Shown: positions 24,639-33,649 of the stretch, in pieces
How positions within the stretch are numbered: position 1 is the first letter of the stretch
Layout: each line of letters starts with the position of its first letter
Source of the DNA: 1162T-S-0a-05 sp050299435
GTDB lineage: Bacteria > Pseudomonadota > Gammaproteobacteria > Pseudomonadales > Cellvibrionaceae
DNA length: 41,015 nt
Direction of reading: 5' to 3'
NCBI GenBank assembly: GCA_050299435.1
Contig: JBNKVX010000028.1
Coordinates: 1-41,015 of the forward strand
The notes under the pieces: model-generated
What the model saw: the letters and a program-made list of their open reading frames with translations, nothing else
The model's database searches: none
What the model was told of the DNA's origin: nothing
Translations under genes and position numbers: made by a program

Positions 24639-25468
24639 ACCAACAAGATTTGATGCTGCCCAGAACGTTTCGTATTTCTCAAGTAGACTGGGAAACCGGA
24701 GCAGGCGATATTTACAGCTGGCAATTAAAAGCAACGAATGGTGATGCATTTCATTTTTCACCCGGACAATTCAATATGTTGTATATGCATGGCCAGGGTG
24801 AAGTGCCAATTTCTATCTCTTCCGATAGTGAAGACGGTAGGCTTATTCACACAACACGTGCAGTTGGCTCTGTAACAAAAGGTATGCACCGCTTGAAAGA
24901 GGGGGACATTGTAGGTTTGAGAGGTCCGTTCGGGTCCAGTTGGCCTATCGAAGAAGCCAAATCCAAAGACCTTGTTATTCTTTGTGGAGGTATGGGTTTA
25001 CCACCATTACGACCAGTAATTTATTACGCGCTAAAGCATCGACAGGATTTTAAGCGAGTGTATTTATTGTATGGAGCACGCACACCTCTCGACATTGTGT
25101 ACAAAGCCGAACTTGAATCCTGGCATCAAGAACATGATATCGAAGTGCTGGTTACCGTTGATAAGCAGAAAGGACATTGGGATGGACATGTTGGCGTTGT
25201 GCCTCAATTGCTTTCACAGGTGCAGGTTGATACAAAACACTGTTTAGCAATGATGTGTGGCCCAGAAATTATGATGCATTATGCTCACATTGCCCTAAAG
25301 AAGATGGGCTTGTCAGACGAGAAAATATATTTATCTATGGAGCGCAATATGAAGTGCGCACTTGGACATTGCGGTCATTGTCAATGGGGGCACCATTTTA
25401 TTTGTAAGGATGGACCGGTATTTAGATTTGATAAAATATCGAATTATTTAAAGATAGCGGAGTTGTAA
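24635..25468 (+). CDS. hydG: Group 3b-type hydrogenase gamma subunit, FAD/NAD(P)-binding
   Basis: A 277-residue ferredoxin-NADP-reductase-like protein. The FAD-binding barrel occupies residues ~10-105 (FSPGQFNMLYMHGQGEVPISISS, GLRGPFGSSWP). The NAD(P)-binding domain follows (VILCGGMGLPPLRPVIYYAL near 113; MMCGPEIMMHYA near 208). The C-terminal [2Fe-2S] motif MKCALGHCGHC...C lies near 245-262. It exchanges electrons with NAD(P)H for the hydrogenase. The GTG start 24635 overlaps the stop of the cNMP protein by 4 bp. Confidence 0.94.
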   Translation: MNQQDLMLPRTFRISQVDWETGAGDIYSWQLKATNGDAFHFSPGQFNMLYMHGQGEVPISISSDSEDGRLIHTTRAVGSVTKGMHRLKEGDIVGLRGPFGSSWPIEEAKSKDLVILCGGMGLPPLRPVIYYALKHRQDFKRVYLLYGARTPLDIVYKAELESWHQEHDIEVLVTVDKQKGHWDGHVGVVPQLLSQVQVDTKHCLAMMCGPEIMMHYAHIALKKMGLSDEKIYLSMERNMKCALGHCGHCQWGHHFICKDGPVFRFDKISNYLKIAEL

Positions 25469-25469
25469 C

Positions 25470-26240
25470 ATGGGCAATCCACGAATCGCTGTTTGGAAAT
25501 TTTCGAGTTGTGATGGTTGTCAGTTGAGCTTGTTGGACTGCGAGGACGAATTGCTGACGCTAAGCGAACATATTGAATTGGCTTATTTTCCTGAAGCGAG
25601 TTCAAATTATGGGAAAGGGCCTTTCGACATTTCCTTTGTTGAAGGTTCGATTACAACCGCACATGATGTAAAAAGAATTCGGGATGTTCGCCGCATATCT
25701 AACAAACTAATAACAATCGGCGCGTGCGCTACTGCAGGAGGTATTCAAGCGCTACGAAACTTTAAAGATGTGAATGAATTTATCAATATTGTTTACGCCA
25801 ATCCAGAATTTATCGATACCCTGGAAACTTCGACCCCTATTGCCGATCACGTTGAAGTGGATTTTGAATTGCGTGGTTGTCCCATCAATAAATATCAATT
25901 GCTTGAAGTTATTAATGCGATGCTTAACCAGAGAGCACCTAATATACCGACCTACAGCGTTTGTGAAGAGTGCAAAAGAAAAAATAATGTGTGTGTCATG
26001 GTGTCAAAGGGCACTTGGTGTTTGGGTCCCGTTACTCAGGCAGGTTGTGGAGCGATTTGTCCTTCTTATCAGCGCGGTTGCTACGGTTGTTTTGGTCCAG
26101 CTGAAAAAGTAAATACCGCAGCGCTGGGCGAACAACTTATTGACCTGGGTGCACAGAACAAAGAAGTGGCACGGCTTTTTAGCACCTTCAATGCCGCAGC
26201 CGTAGAGTTTTCCTCTGCGAGGAAAGATTATGAAAAGTAG
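25470..26240 (+). CDS. hydD: Group 3b-type [NiFe]-hydrogenase small (delta) subunit
   Basis: A 256-residue Fe-S subunit without a Tat signal, hence cytoplasmic. The proximal cluster motif WKFSSCDGCQLSLLD is at residues 9-23, followed by FVEGSITT, TIGACATAGGIQALRNF near 92 and the distal/medial cluster cysteines (CEECKRKNNVCV, GTWCLGPVTQAGCGAICPSYQRGCYGCFGP). It carries electrons from the NiFe site to HydB. It starts 1 bp after hydG and overlaps hydA by 11 bp. Confidence 0.95.
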   Translation: MGNPRIAVWKFSSCDGCQLSLLDCEDELLTLSEHIELAYFPEASSNYGKGPFDISFVEGSITTAHDVKRIRDVRRISNKLITIGACATAGGIQALRNFKDVNEFINIVYANPEFIDTLETSTPIADHVEVDFELRGCPINKYQLLEVINAMLNQRAPNIPTYSVCEECKRKNNVCVMVSKGTWCLGPVTQAGCGAICPSYQRGCYGCFGPAEKVNTAALGEQLIDLGAQNKEVARLFSTFNAAAVEFSSARKDYEK

Positions 26241-27525
26241 AATTATCAATGTCGATTATCTTGCCCGTGTAGAGGGAGAGGGTGCCTTATATGTAAAAAT
26301 CGATGGTGATAAAGTAGAAAATGTTGAGCTAAGAATCTTTGAACCGCCGAGATTTTTTGAAGCTTTCCTGCGTGAGAGAGATTTTAGGGAAGTTCCAGAT
26401 ATTACCGCACGAATATGTGGTATTTGTCCTATTGCCTACATGAACGGTGCGGCACACGCAATGGAAATGGCTTGTGGAGTAGATTGGCCCGGTGGTGCGA
26501 TCCGTGATTTGCGTAGATTAATATACATGGGTGAGTGGATAGAAAGTCACGTTTTGCATATTTATATGCTACATGCTCCCGATTTTTTAGGCTATCACGA
26601 CGCGATTGCGATGGCTAAAGATCATAAGCCACTGGTTGAAAAAGCACTACGATTAAAACGTCTCGGCAACAATTTGATGCGCGTTATCGGTGGACGAGAG
26701 ATCCATCCCGTCAATTTGAAAGTAGGGGGATTTTATTCCTGCCCCGACAAGAATAAATTGCTTGAATTTGAAAGTGAATTGAAGTGGGCCTGGGAGGCGG
26801 CAGTAGATACAATAAATTTTACTGCTTCTCTTGATTTTCCTGACTTTGAGCAAGATTATGAGTTTGTCTCTCTTCGTCATCCAGAAGAGTACCCATTTAA
26901 TGAAGGTAGGTTGGTTTCTAGTAAAGGTTTGGATGTGAATGTAGTAGAGGGCTATGATGATTATTTGCGAGAACAACACGTTGCGCATTCTACGGCTTTA
27001 CAAACAAGAACAAAGGACGGCAATCACGTCTTTCTTGGGCCTTTAGCCAGACTTGCGAATAATTTTGATAAATTGGCGCCGCGTACTCGCGAGGCGGCGC
27101 TTAAAGCCGGCTGGAGTAATCCAACTTACAATCCCTTTAAAAATATTGTCGCACGTGCAATAGAAGTGGCGCATTGCTGTGAAGAAGCATTAGAGCTTAT
27201 CCGAAGATATGAAAAACCTGAGTACGATTCAATTGAAGTGAAAGCCAGGGCAGGAACGGGTTACGCAGCAACAGAAGCTCCGCGTGGAATTTGCTATCAC
27301 CGTTACAGTATCGATGAGCAAGGTTTGGTAACAGATGCAAAAATTGTGGCGCCAACCTCTGTGAATCAAGCAACAATGGAAAATGATTTATTACATTTTA
27401 TTCCGCCTCGTTTAGATTTGGATGAAGATCAACTTAGACATCAATGTGAGCAGGCAATCCGAAATTACGATCCTTGCATTTCCTGTTCGGCGCATTTTCT
27501 CAAGCTGTATGTGGATAGGGTGTAA
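26230..27525 (+). CDS. hydA: Group 3b-type [NiFe]-hydrogenase large (alpha) subunit
   Basis: A 431-residue catalytic subunit. The N-terminal L1 motif RICGICPIAYMNGAAHAME near residue 60 and the C-terminal L2 motif DPCISCSAHF provide the four cysteines of the NiFe centre. The nine residues after the L2 His (FLKLYVDRV) are the expected peptide removed by the endopeptidase after nickel insertion. GGREIHPVNLKVGGFY near 152 is also typical. The Hyp set at 3677-9643 would build its cofactor. The stop overlaps the start of the protease gene by one base (TAATG). Confidence 0.96.
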   Translation: MKSRIINVDYLARVEGEGALYVKIDGDKVENVELRIFEPPRFFEAFLRERDFREVPDITARICGICPIAYMNGAAHAMEMACGVDWPGGAIRDLRRLIYMGEWIESHVLHIYMLHAPDFLGYHDAIAMAKDHKPLVEKALRLKRLGNNLMRVIGGREIHPVNLKVGGFYSCPDKNKLLEFESELKWAWEAAVDTINFTASLDFPDFEQDYEFVSLRHPEEYPFNEGRLVSSKGLDVNVVEGYDDYLREQHVAHSTALQTRTKDGNHVFLGPLARLANNFDKLAPRTREAALKAGWSNPTYNPFKNIVARAIEVAHCCEEALELIRRYEKPEYDSIEVKARAGTGYAATEAPRGICYHRYSIDEQGLVTDAKIVAPTSVNQATMENDLLHFIPPRLDLDEDQLRHQCEQAIRNYDPCISCSAHFLKLYVDRV

Positions 27526-28013
27526 TGAAAACCTTATTTATTGGAATTGGAAACAGTTTGCGAAAAGATGATGGCGTAGGCATAACAATTCTTCGTGAAC
27601 TTCAAAATAAATTAGTAAATTTGGAAGAAGATCAGAACAACGATGAATACAGCTTTAGCGTTCATCACGGCGAAGGTGCTCAATTGATGCACTTGTGGGA
27701 AGACTTTGAGCGTGTGGTTATTTTTGATGCGGTCAGGAAAGCGAATACACCCGGGAAAATATATGAACTTGATGCAAGGCGAGCCACTATCCCAAGCGAT
27801 TTTTTTCGTTACTCGAGCCACGCCTTTAGCGTAGCCGAGGCAATTGAATTGGCGCGAGCCATGGATCAACTACCGGATGAATTACTAATTTACGCGGTTG
27901 AAGGCGCTGACTTCGGATTCGGAGAAGGATTAAGTTCAAAAATTCAGGCTTCAGTTGATTTGTTATTAGAAAAACTTTGGCAAACCTTTAAGTTAGATGA
28001 GGTAGCGAATTAA
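27525..28013 (+). CDS. Hydrogenase maturation endopeptidase (HybD/HycI family)
   Basis: A 162-residue protease that cleaves the C-terminal peptide of HydA once nickel is in place. It begins TLFIGIGNSLRKDDGVGI, the family signature in which acidic residues bind nickel, followed by HHGEGAQLMHLWEDFERVVIFDAV with the second conserved Asp and SSHAFSVAEAIELA with the conserved His. It is directly coupled to hydA upstream, and its TAA stop shares one base with the ATG of the V-ATPase B gene, so the two machines are on one message. Confidence 0.93.
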   Translation: MKTLFIGIGNSLRKDDGVGITILRELQNKLVNLEEDQNNDEYSFSVHHGEGAQLMHLWEDFERVVIFDAVRKANTPGKIYELDARRATIPSDFFRYSSHAFSVAEAIELARAMDQLPDELLIYAVEGADFGFGEGLSSKIQASVDLLLEKLWQTFKLDEVAN

Positions 28014-29324
28014 TGCCCCAACAATTAGCACGTTATTCAAAAATTCTGGAGATTGTTGGCGACATACTTAAAGTGCGCATTGTTAATAATCTTAGCGACA
28101 AAGTACAAATTGCCTTGGGTGATTTAGCCCGGATAGAAGACGAACGAGGTTTTAATTCTTTAGCACGAGTCATTAAATTAAATGGAGACAATGCAAGCTT
28201 GCAAGTTTTTTCCGGTACTACGGGGGTATCGACACGTGCAACGGTGAGTTTTCTCGGAGGTCCTTTTAAGGTTACCAGTTCTGACAATATACTAGGTCGG
28301 GTTTTTAGCGGTAATGGCGCACCTTTGGATAATGGGCCTGATCTGAGCCAAGATGCAAAAATCGATATTGACGGACCTTCTGTTAACCCGATGCGACGCC
28401 AGCTAGCATCAAAAATGGTTCGAACCAATATTCCTATGATTGATGTATTCAATTGTTTGGTCGAAAGTCAGAAAATACCGATTTTTTCTGTAGCGGGTGA
28501 ACCCTATAACAAACTGCTGGCCCGCATTGGTATTCAAGCTGATGCAGATATTGTTGTTTTCGGAGGCTTGGGTCTGATTTTTGACGACTTCCATATGTTT
28601 AGAAAACAGTTTGAAGATGCCGGTGTTTTTTCAAGAACCGTAATGTTTGTTAATCAGGCATCTGATCCCGTTGTAGAACGTCTGTTAGTGCCGGACATGT
28701 GTTTGGCCGTTGCAGAAAGGTTTGCAGTGGAGGAAGGTAAACGAGTATTAGTATTAATGACAGACATGACTACCTATGCGGATGCAATGAAGGAAGTGGG
28801 GATCGCGATGGAAAACGTACCGTCAAATCGCGGATACATGGGTGATTTGTATTCCCAGCTGGCACGACGCTATGAGAAGGCGGCGGATTACAAAAAAGGA
28901 GGGTCGGTAACCATACTAACCGTGACCACCATGCCGGGTGATGATGTCACTCACCCTGTTCCTGATAACACCGGATACATTACAGAAGGTCAGTTTTATT
29001 TGCATGATGGCGTCTTGGATCCTTTTGGTTCGCTGTCACGCTTAAAGCAGCATGTAATTGGCAAGCTTACTCGTGAAGATCACAGTCAAATAATGAATAC
29101 CATGATTCGTTTTTATGCTGCGGCAAGAGACGCGGAACAGAAGCAGGCAATGGCTTTTGATTTAAGTNNNNNNNNNNGTCAATATTGGGCTCGAAGCAGC
29201 ACTCGATTTGAGTTGGAAAACAATGGCGGAGTGTTTCACCGAAGAAGAATTACTCATGAAGAAAAGCCTGGTAGACAAATATTTCCCAAAAAAGGAAGAC
29301 CATGTCGAAACTCACGCTGAGTAA
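28013..29324 (+). CDS. atpB: V-type ATP synthase subunit B, interrupted by an assembly gap
   Basis: The non-catalytic nucleotide-binding subunit of the V1 head. The 385 residues before the gap contain RTNIPMIDVFNCLVESQKIPIFS, a degenerate P-loop position (VAGEPYNKLL, no GKT, as expected for B) and THPVPDNTGYITEGQFYL. Ten N follow at 29168-29177. After the gap the correct continuation is frame-shifted relative to the placeholder: VNIGLEAALDLSWKTMAECF...KYFPKK ending with TAA at 29322-29324, overlapping the atpD start. The frame carried straight through the N run would end at 29320 with a non-homologous tail. From the recalled chlamydial homologue about 20 residues are missing. This is an assembly artefact, not a pseudogene. 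Confidence 0.93.
29168..29177. other. Assembly gap (10 N) inside atpB
   Basis: A run of ten N. Coding frames on either side are consistent with one gene only if the true gap is a multiple of three, so ten is a placeholder length. Confidence 0.97.
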
Positions 29325-29910
29325 ATCCGCGCTTCTGAAGGAAGCGAAGCAGTTGGATACTTACGAGCGATTTTTACCTTCTCTTGATCTGAAGCGCAAG
29401 CAACTTCTTATCGAACAAAATGAGGAGGAAAGGCGACAAAAGGACCTTCTGAAGCAAATGTCGGAATTAATTCAGGATAGTGCCAATGAGTTGCAAATGT
29501 TGGGTAATAAAGAAATGCAGCTCGATAATCTGATTGTCATTAAAAATGTTGAAATTGAAAATGAAAATCGTCTTGGCGTGATGCTTCCTAAACTCAAAGC
29601 TATTTTGATAGATCATCAGCCCTATGGTTTGCTGACCAAGCCCCATTGGGTAGATTTATTAACATTAAGATTGAAAGAGGCCTGTGTTCTTGAAGCAAAA
29701 CTGCATATTCAAAACCAGCGGGTGGATATCATGCAGCACGCGACGCGAAAGGCCACGCAGAGGGTGAATTTGGTTTCGCGCATACTTATTCCAGAAGCTA
29801 GAAAAAATATTAGACGTATTAAAATATTTCTATCAGATAACGAAAGGGCGGCGGTGGTAAGATCTAAAATTGCCAAGAAAAAGAAACAAGCGCAGGAGCT
29901 TGTTTTGTGA
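29302..29910 (+). CDS. atpD: V-type ATP synthase subunit D (central stalk)
   Basis: A 202-residue protein, largely long coiled coil, with the NtpD/AtpD pattern. An N-terminal helix is SKSALLKEAKQLDTYERFLPSLDLKRKQLLIEQ, and the C-terminal helix contains QRVNLVSRILIPEARKNIRRIKIFLSDNERAAVVRSKIAKKK, with NxxE-type conserved residues. Subunit D is the rotating shaft that couples V1 catalysis to the K ring. ATG 29302 lies within the true 3' end of atpB (23 bp overlap), and its stop overlaps the GTG of atpI (4 bp). Confidence 0.93.
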   Translation: MSKLTLSKSALLKEAKQLDTYERFLPSLDLKRKQLLIEQNEEERRQKDLLKQMSELIQDSANELQMLGNKEMQLDNLIVIKNVEIENENRLGVMLPKLKAILIDHQPYGLLTKPHWVDLLTLRLKEACVLEAKLHIQNQRVDIMQHATRKATQRVNLVSRILIPEARKNIRRIKIFLSDNERAAVVRSKIAKKKKQAQELVL

Positions 29911-31733
29911 GTATTGTACAGCTAAAAAAGGTTTCTATTCTGGGTCACTTAGAACAAAAACATGAGGTTTTAGTGGCTTTACAGAAATTTGGGCGCCTAC
30001 ATTTGATTCCATTGGATGCAGCCAACCCGACAGTGGAAGCTAGCACTCAGAGTGAAAAAAAATTACAGGATTTGGCAGAGGATTTAAAGAAAGCCTTACA
30101 ATATCTTGAAGCTTCCCCGGTGCGTCGCAAGCAAGCCCTGTTCAATGAAGAGATCAATATTGAAAGCCTTGTTGAGCAGGTGTTGAAAAACCAAATTAGA
30201 AAGCGCGAAGTCTCAGATCAATATGATGCTTTAATTGAGCGCGAGAAAAACCTGAAACCTTGGGGTAACTTCGACTTTCCACCCCTGGATGAGCTGGGCG
30301 AGTATCGCTTGTGGTTTTATATTTTACCTCACAAATACCGAGATGAATTAGACAAGTTAGACTACCCATGGGAAATTATTCATCGAGACCACCATAAATC
30401 CTGGCTTGTGTTATTGAGTGAGGATGAACCGGCTCAGGATGTATTACCGGTGCCTCGTTTTCACACGGGTGAATATTCGCTAAACCGTGTGAGGGAAAAG
30501 CGCATAGAAACTGAACTGCTTCTGGAAGATATCGAAATTGAAAGACAAAAGTATACGCGCTACATACATGTGCTAAAACGCTTGCGCGCTCGTGCGGAGG
30601 ATATTTCACAATTAAGCGAAGCAATGTATGGCAGTGCAGATCTCGATACGCTATTCATAGTTCAAGCCTGGGTTCCGAAAAATACTTTGATTTCATTGCA
30701 AGAATTGGCAATCGAAATGAATTTAGCGCTTTATGAAGAGGAAGTCTCAGAAGAGGAAACGCCGCCTACATTATTAAGTAATCCACCAGGTTTTGGTGGA
30801 GGTGAATTACTTGTAAACTTTTACCAGGCGCCGGCCTATCGAAGTTGGGACCCGTCAATATTATTATTTGCTTCTTTCTCACTCTTTTTTGCCATGATTT
30901 TATCTGACGCCGCCTACTCGTTAATTTTAGGCGCAGCTTTAATAGTTGCTTGGAGAACGCTTGGGAAAACAGCCACAGGCCTACGATTGCGACCCTTGTT
31001 TTTTGTAATTGTAATGGTTTCGACCATTTGGGGCATGCTCGTGGGAAGTTATTTCGGAAATGAGGCACCTACGCATAGTTTGCTGGGGAAAATGCAAATC
31101 TTCGATATCAATGATTTTGATTCAATGATGCAATTATCAATCGCCTGCGGATTAATACATATCATGCTAGCCAATATTCATCAGATTATTCTTAATTTGC
31201 GCCAACTAAAAGCGCTACTAAATTTGGGCTGGATAGTTGTGCTCGCTTCCGGCGCGGCATTTGCGTGGAGTGTAACCTCCGGTGACGGGAATATTAAACA
31301 AAGCGCGTTAATTTACTGGGCCGGAGGATTTGGATTGCTATTGGTATTTATAGGTGGTGGTCAAAGGAGACTACAAAAACCGACGGATTATATATGGCGA
31401 TTTCTCGAAGGTTTGAAGGCCATGACAAATATTACTAATTTGTTTGGGGATGTGCTGTCCTATTTACGTCTTTTTGCCCTTGGCTTAGCTTCTGCTTCGC
31501 TCGCTTTGACTTTTAATAATCTTGCAAGTAATGCAATGCACTCTGAAAGTGGTTTAGGGCTGCTGTTTGGAATATTAATTCTTATTATTGGTCATAGTTT
31601 AAACCTGTTTCTGGCAATTGTGAGCGGTGTGGTACATGGCTTGCGCTTGAATTTTATCGAGTTTTATAAGTGGGCCTTGGAAGGAGAGGGTTATCCCTTT
31701 AAGGCGTTTGAAAAACGGGAGTATTCAAAATGA
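29907..31733 (+). CDS. atpI: V-type ATP synthase subunit I (a-subunit)
   Basis: A 608-residue membrane subunit. The N-terminal ~300 residues are soluble with coiled coil (VQLKKVSILGHLEQKHEVLVALQKFGRLH). The C-terminal half has about seven to eight TM helices starting at SWDPSILLFASFSLFFAMILSDAAYSLILG. The motif NLFGDVLSYLRLFALGLASASLALTFN near residue 510 contains the Arg that faces the K ring and drives ion exchange. The start is GTG 29907, overlapping the atpD stop; the end overlaps atpK by 4 bp. Confidence 0.95.
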   Translation: MSIVQLKKVSILGHLEQKHEVLVALQKFGRLHLIPLDAANPTVEASTQSEKKLQDLAEDLKKALQYLEASPVRRKQALFNEEINIESLVEQVLKNQIRKREVSDQYDALIEREKNLKPWGNFDFPPLDELGEYRLWFYILPHKYRDELDKLDYPWEIIHRDHHKSWLVLLSEDEPAQDVLPVPRFHTGEYSLNRVREKRIETELLLEDIEIERQKYTRYIHVLKRLRARAEDISQLSEAMYGSADLDTLFIVQAWVPKNTLISLQELAIEMNLALYEEEVSEEETPPTLLSNPPGFGGGELLVNFYQAPAYRSWDPSILLFASFSLFFAMILSDAAYSLILGAALIVAWRTLGKTATGLRLRPLFFVIVMVSTIWGMLVGSYFGNEAPTHSLLGKMQIFDINDFDSMMQLSIACGLIHIMLANIHQIILNLRQLKALLNLGWIVVLASGAAFAWSVTSGDGNIKQSALIYWAGGFGLLLVFIGGGQRRLQKPTDYIWRFLEGLKAMTNITNLFGDVLSYLRLFALGLASASLALTFNNLASNAMHSESGLGLLFGILILIIGHSLNLFLAIVSGVVHGLRLNFIEFYKWALEGEGYPFKAFEKREYSK

Positions 31734-32176
31734 ACGAACTGGTCATTTCCTTAGGTTGGGCTGGTATGTACGGAGTAATGGCACTTGGGGCCATAGGCAG
31801 TATTTTTGGTTGTGCTATCGCGGGTCAAGCAGCTATTGGCGCAATGGTGGATACGGAATCCGGTTACGGCCGTTTTATCGGTGTCAGTGTAATGCCTTCC
31901 TCACAGGTCATTTACGGCATTGTCGTGATGTTTAGTTTGCAGCGTGAAATTACGGTAACTAATGCACCTGCTTTGGCAGGTGTTGGAATTATGGCTGGCT
32001 TGGCTTTAATGTTCTCAGGAATAAAGCAGGGTCAAGCTTGTGCATCTGCAATTCATGCAAGCAAGACGAAGCCAGAAATATTTGGTTTAAGCCTGGCGCC
32101 AGCTGCAATAGTTGAAGGTTTTGCAGTTTTTGCTTTTGTTTTTGCGCTTGTGGTTGCGGGTGGCATACCCAAATAA
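31730..32176 (+). CDS. atpK: V-type ATP synthase subunit K (membrane rotor ring)
   Basis: A 148-residue proteolipid with four TM helices (a duplicated hairpin), as in V-type K subunits. The ion carboxylate is Glu129 in TM4 (AIVEGFAVFAF). Aligned by eye to Enterococcus NtpK, the Na+ ligands Leu61/Thr64/Gln65/Gln110/Glu139 correspond to Met55/Ser58/Gln59/Gln100/Glu129. Both glutamines, the glutamate and a hydroxyl side chain are therefore kept (MPSSQVIYG, GIKQGQACASA). The ring is the rotor that moves ions past subunit I. It overlaps atpI by 4 bp. Confidence 0.95.
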   Translation: MNELVISLGWAGMYGVMALGAIGSIFGCAIAGQAAIGAMVDTESGYGRFIGVSVMPSSQVIYGIVVMFSLQREITVTNAPALAGVGIMAGLALMFSGIKQGQACASAIHASKTKPEIFGLSLAPAAIVEGFAVFAFVFALVVAGGIPK

Positions 32177-32202
32177 TCCAGTAGAAATTTACGAGTAATT
32201 AT

Positions 32203-32904
32203 ATGAACAAGAATGAAGCAGAATCCTTGAGCGAAAAAGTTTCTTCAGGCGTCGAAGCTTTAATTCAAAGACTTCAGGACGATGGTGTAAAGCTGGGTAG
32301 AGAACAGGCTAAGAAGATTATTGAAGAGGCAAACGCGCAAGCAGAATTGATTTTGGATCAAGCTACAGAAAAAGCCAAATTATTGGTCAGTCAGGCCGAG
32401 CAAGAAGCCGGAAAAATAAGAAAAGGCGGTGAAGATGCACTGAAAATTGCAGCAAGAGATATAGAGTTAAAATTAAAAGCCAAGTTGAGTGAAACTGTGG
32501 GCGATCGCGTGAAGCGCCTAATTAATTCAGAGCTGAAAAAAGAGGATTTTATTCAAGAGCTAATTATTGAAATTGCCTCTCGCGCCAGAAAAGATGCTGC
32601 TCTGGATAAAGAAAAATCAATCACAATTTTACTGCCTTCAGAGCTTATTGGTCTGGAGGAATTGCGTGAACATCCTTTGGAATTGAGCGAAGGAAGTTTG
32701 TCTCATTTTGTGCTGAATGTGGCGGCCGACGTACTGCGAGAGGGTGTGAGCTTTGCGCAATCTGAAGATGGAAAGCAGGGCTTACGCATAATCCTGAATG
32801 AAAAGGATATACAGATAGATCTGAGTGATGAGCGCATAAGCGAAATTTTGTTGGAACACCTTCAGCCGAGATTCAGAGCGATTTTGGAAGGTGCCGTAAA
32901 ATAA
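32203..32904 (+). CDS. atpE: V-type ATP synthase subunit E (peripheral stalk)
   Basis: A 233-residue, mostly helical protein with the E/NtpE layout. An N-terminal Ala/Glu/Lys-rich coiled coil (EQAKKIIEEANAQAELILDQ, AEQEAGKIRKGGEDALKIA) is followed by a globular C-terminal part ending GLRIILNEKDIQIDLSDERISEILLEHLQPRFRAIL. Subunit E anchors the A/B head to the membrane stator. It lies 26 bp after atpK, and 40 bp precede the next gene. Confidence 0.88.
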   Translation: MNKNEAESLSEKVSSGVEALIQRLQDDGVKLGREQAKKIIEEANAQAELILDQATEKAKLLVSQAEQEAGKIRKGGEDALKIAARDIELKLKAKLSETVGDRVKRLINSELKKEDFIQELIIEIASRARKDAALDKEKSITILLPSELIGLEELREHPLELSEGSLSHFVLNVAADVLREGVSFAQSEDGKQGLRIILNEKDIQIDLSDERISEILLEHLQPRFRAILEGAVK

Positions 32905-32944
32905 TATTTGTAAAAACGGTCAGAATATAAATTACGAGAAAAGT

Positions 32945-33649
32945 ATGAGTAGAAAATATGAGTACGCGACTTTGATGTGTTCTTTGCCAGCTTGTCATCG
33001 CTTGTTTGCAGCCACGCACACACCTATATCACGTATTCAACTAGAGAAACGCTTAAGTTTACTTTCAGATATTGACGCCAAAGACATATCAATATTGGCT
33101 CAACTATTAGACTGGTTTCGTCATCCCCTCAATCGCGGTGACGATGTCTTGTTGGATTTGGTAGATGATTTACTTCCGCAGATACATCATCAATCTATCG
33201 TGCATTATATTGAGTGGCGACTGGAATTTAGAAGTCTTGTTGCAGCATTGAGAAATAAGAATCTAAACCAAAGCAGTGAATTTTTAGGCTATGGAAGATG
33301 GGTTAGCACCATAAAGAAAAACTGGCATGAACCTTATTTTTCTTTGGAAAAAATATTCCCCTGGATGGTAAATGTCGCACACTTATTAAAAGAACAAAAA
33401 GCTAAAGAGCTGGAAAAATATATTCTCAATTTAGTTTGGCAATGGCTGGAAGCAGAGTCCTTTTCTCATGAATTTGATTTGGAAGCCGTGGCGATATATC
33501 GCATGCGTTGGGATTTGGTCGCACGTTGGACATGTTATGCAAAGGAACCTGCTGAAGAACGATTTAAAAATTTATTAGATGCAGCGTTCAATACGCAAAC
33601 GACACTAATTGGATCGAGTCAGCAAGTGAGAGAAATAAACTATGTCTGA
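32945..33649 (+). CDS. DUF2764-family V-ATPase-associated protein (C-subunit-like)
   Basis: A 234-residue soluble protein. The opening YEYATLMCSLPACHRLFAATHTPISRIQLEKRL and the central HYIEWRLEFRSLVAALRNKN and FLGYGRWVSTIKKNW match the DUF2764 family found between E and A in chlamydial and spirochaete V-ATPase operons. There it is thought to take the place of the V-type C subunit that joins shaft and rotor; this role is by position, not demonstrated here. It overlaps atpA by 8 bp. Confidence 0.85.
   Translation: MSRKYEYATLMCSLPACHRLFAATHTPISRIQLEKRLSLLSDIDAKDISILAQLLDWFRHPLNRGDDVLLDLVDDLLPQIHHQSIVHYIEWRLEFRSLVAALRNKNLNQSSEFLGYGRWVSTIKKNWHEPYFSLEKIFPWMVNVAHLLKEQKAKELEKYILNLVWQWLEAESFSHEFDLEAVAIYRMRWDLVARWTCYAKEPAEERFKNLLDAAFNTQTTLIGSSQQVREINYV

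Noticed and set aside
25774..26112. 112-codon open frame inside hydD on the same strand.
   Set aside because: It lies wholly inside the well-supported hydD frame, has no ribosome-binding site or homologous motif, and its cysteines come from the shifted reading of the hydD cluster region.
28013..29320. A continuous subunit-B frame through the N run, ending at 29320.
   Set aside because: The sequence after the gap in that frame is not V-ATPase-like, while a neighbouring frame gives a proper B C-terminus with a stop at 29324.
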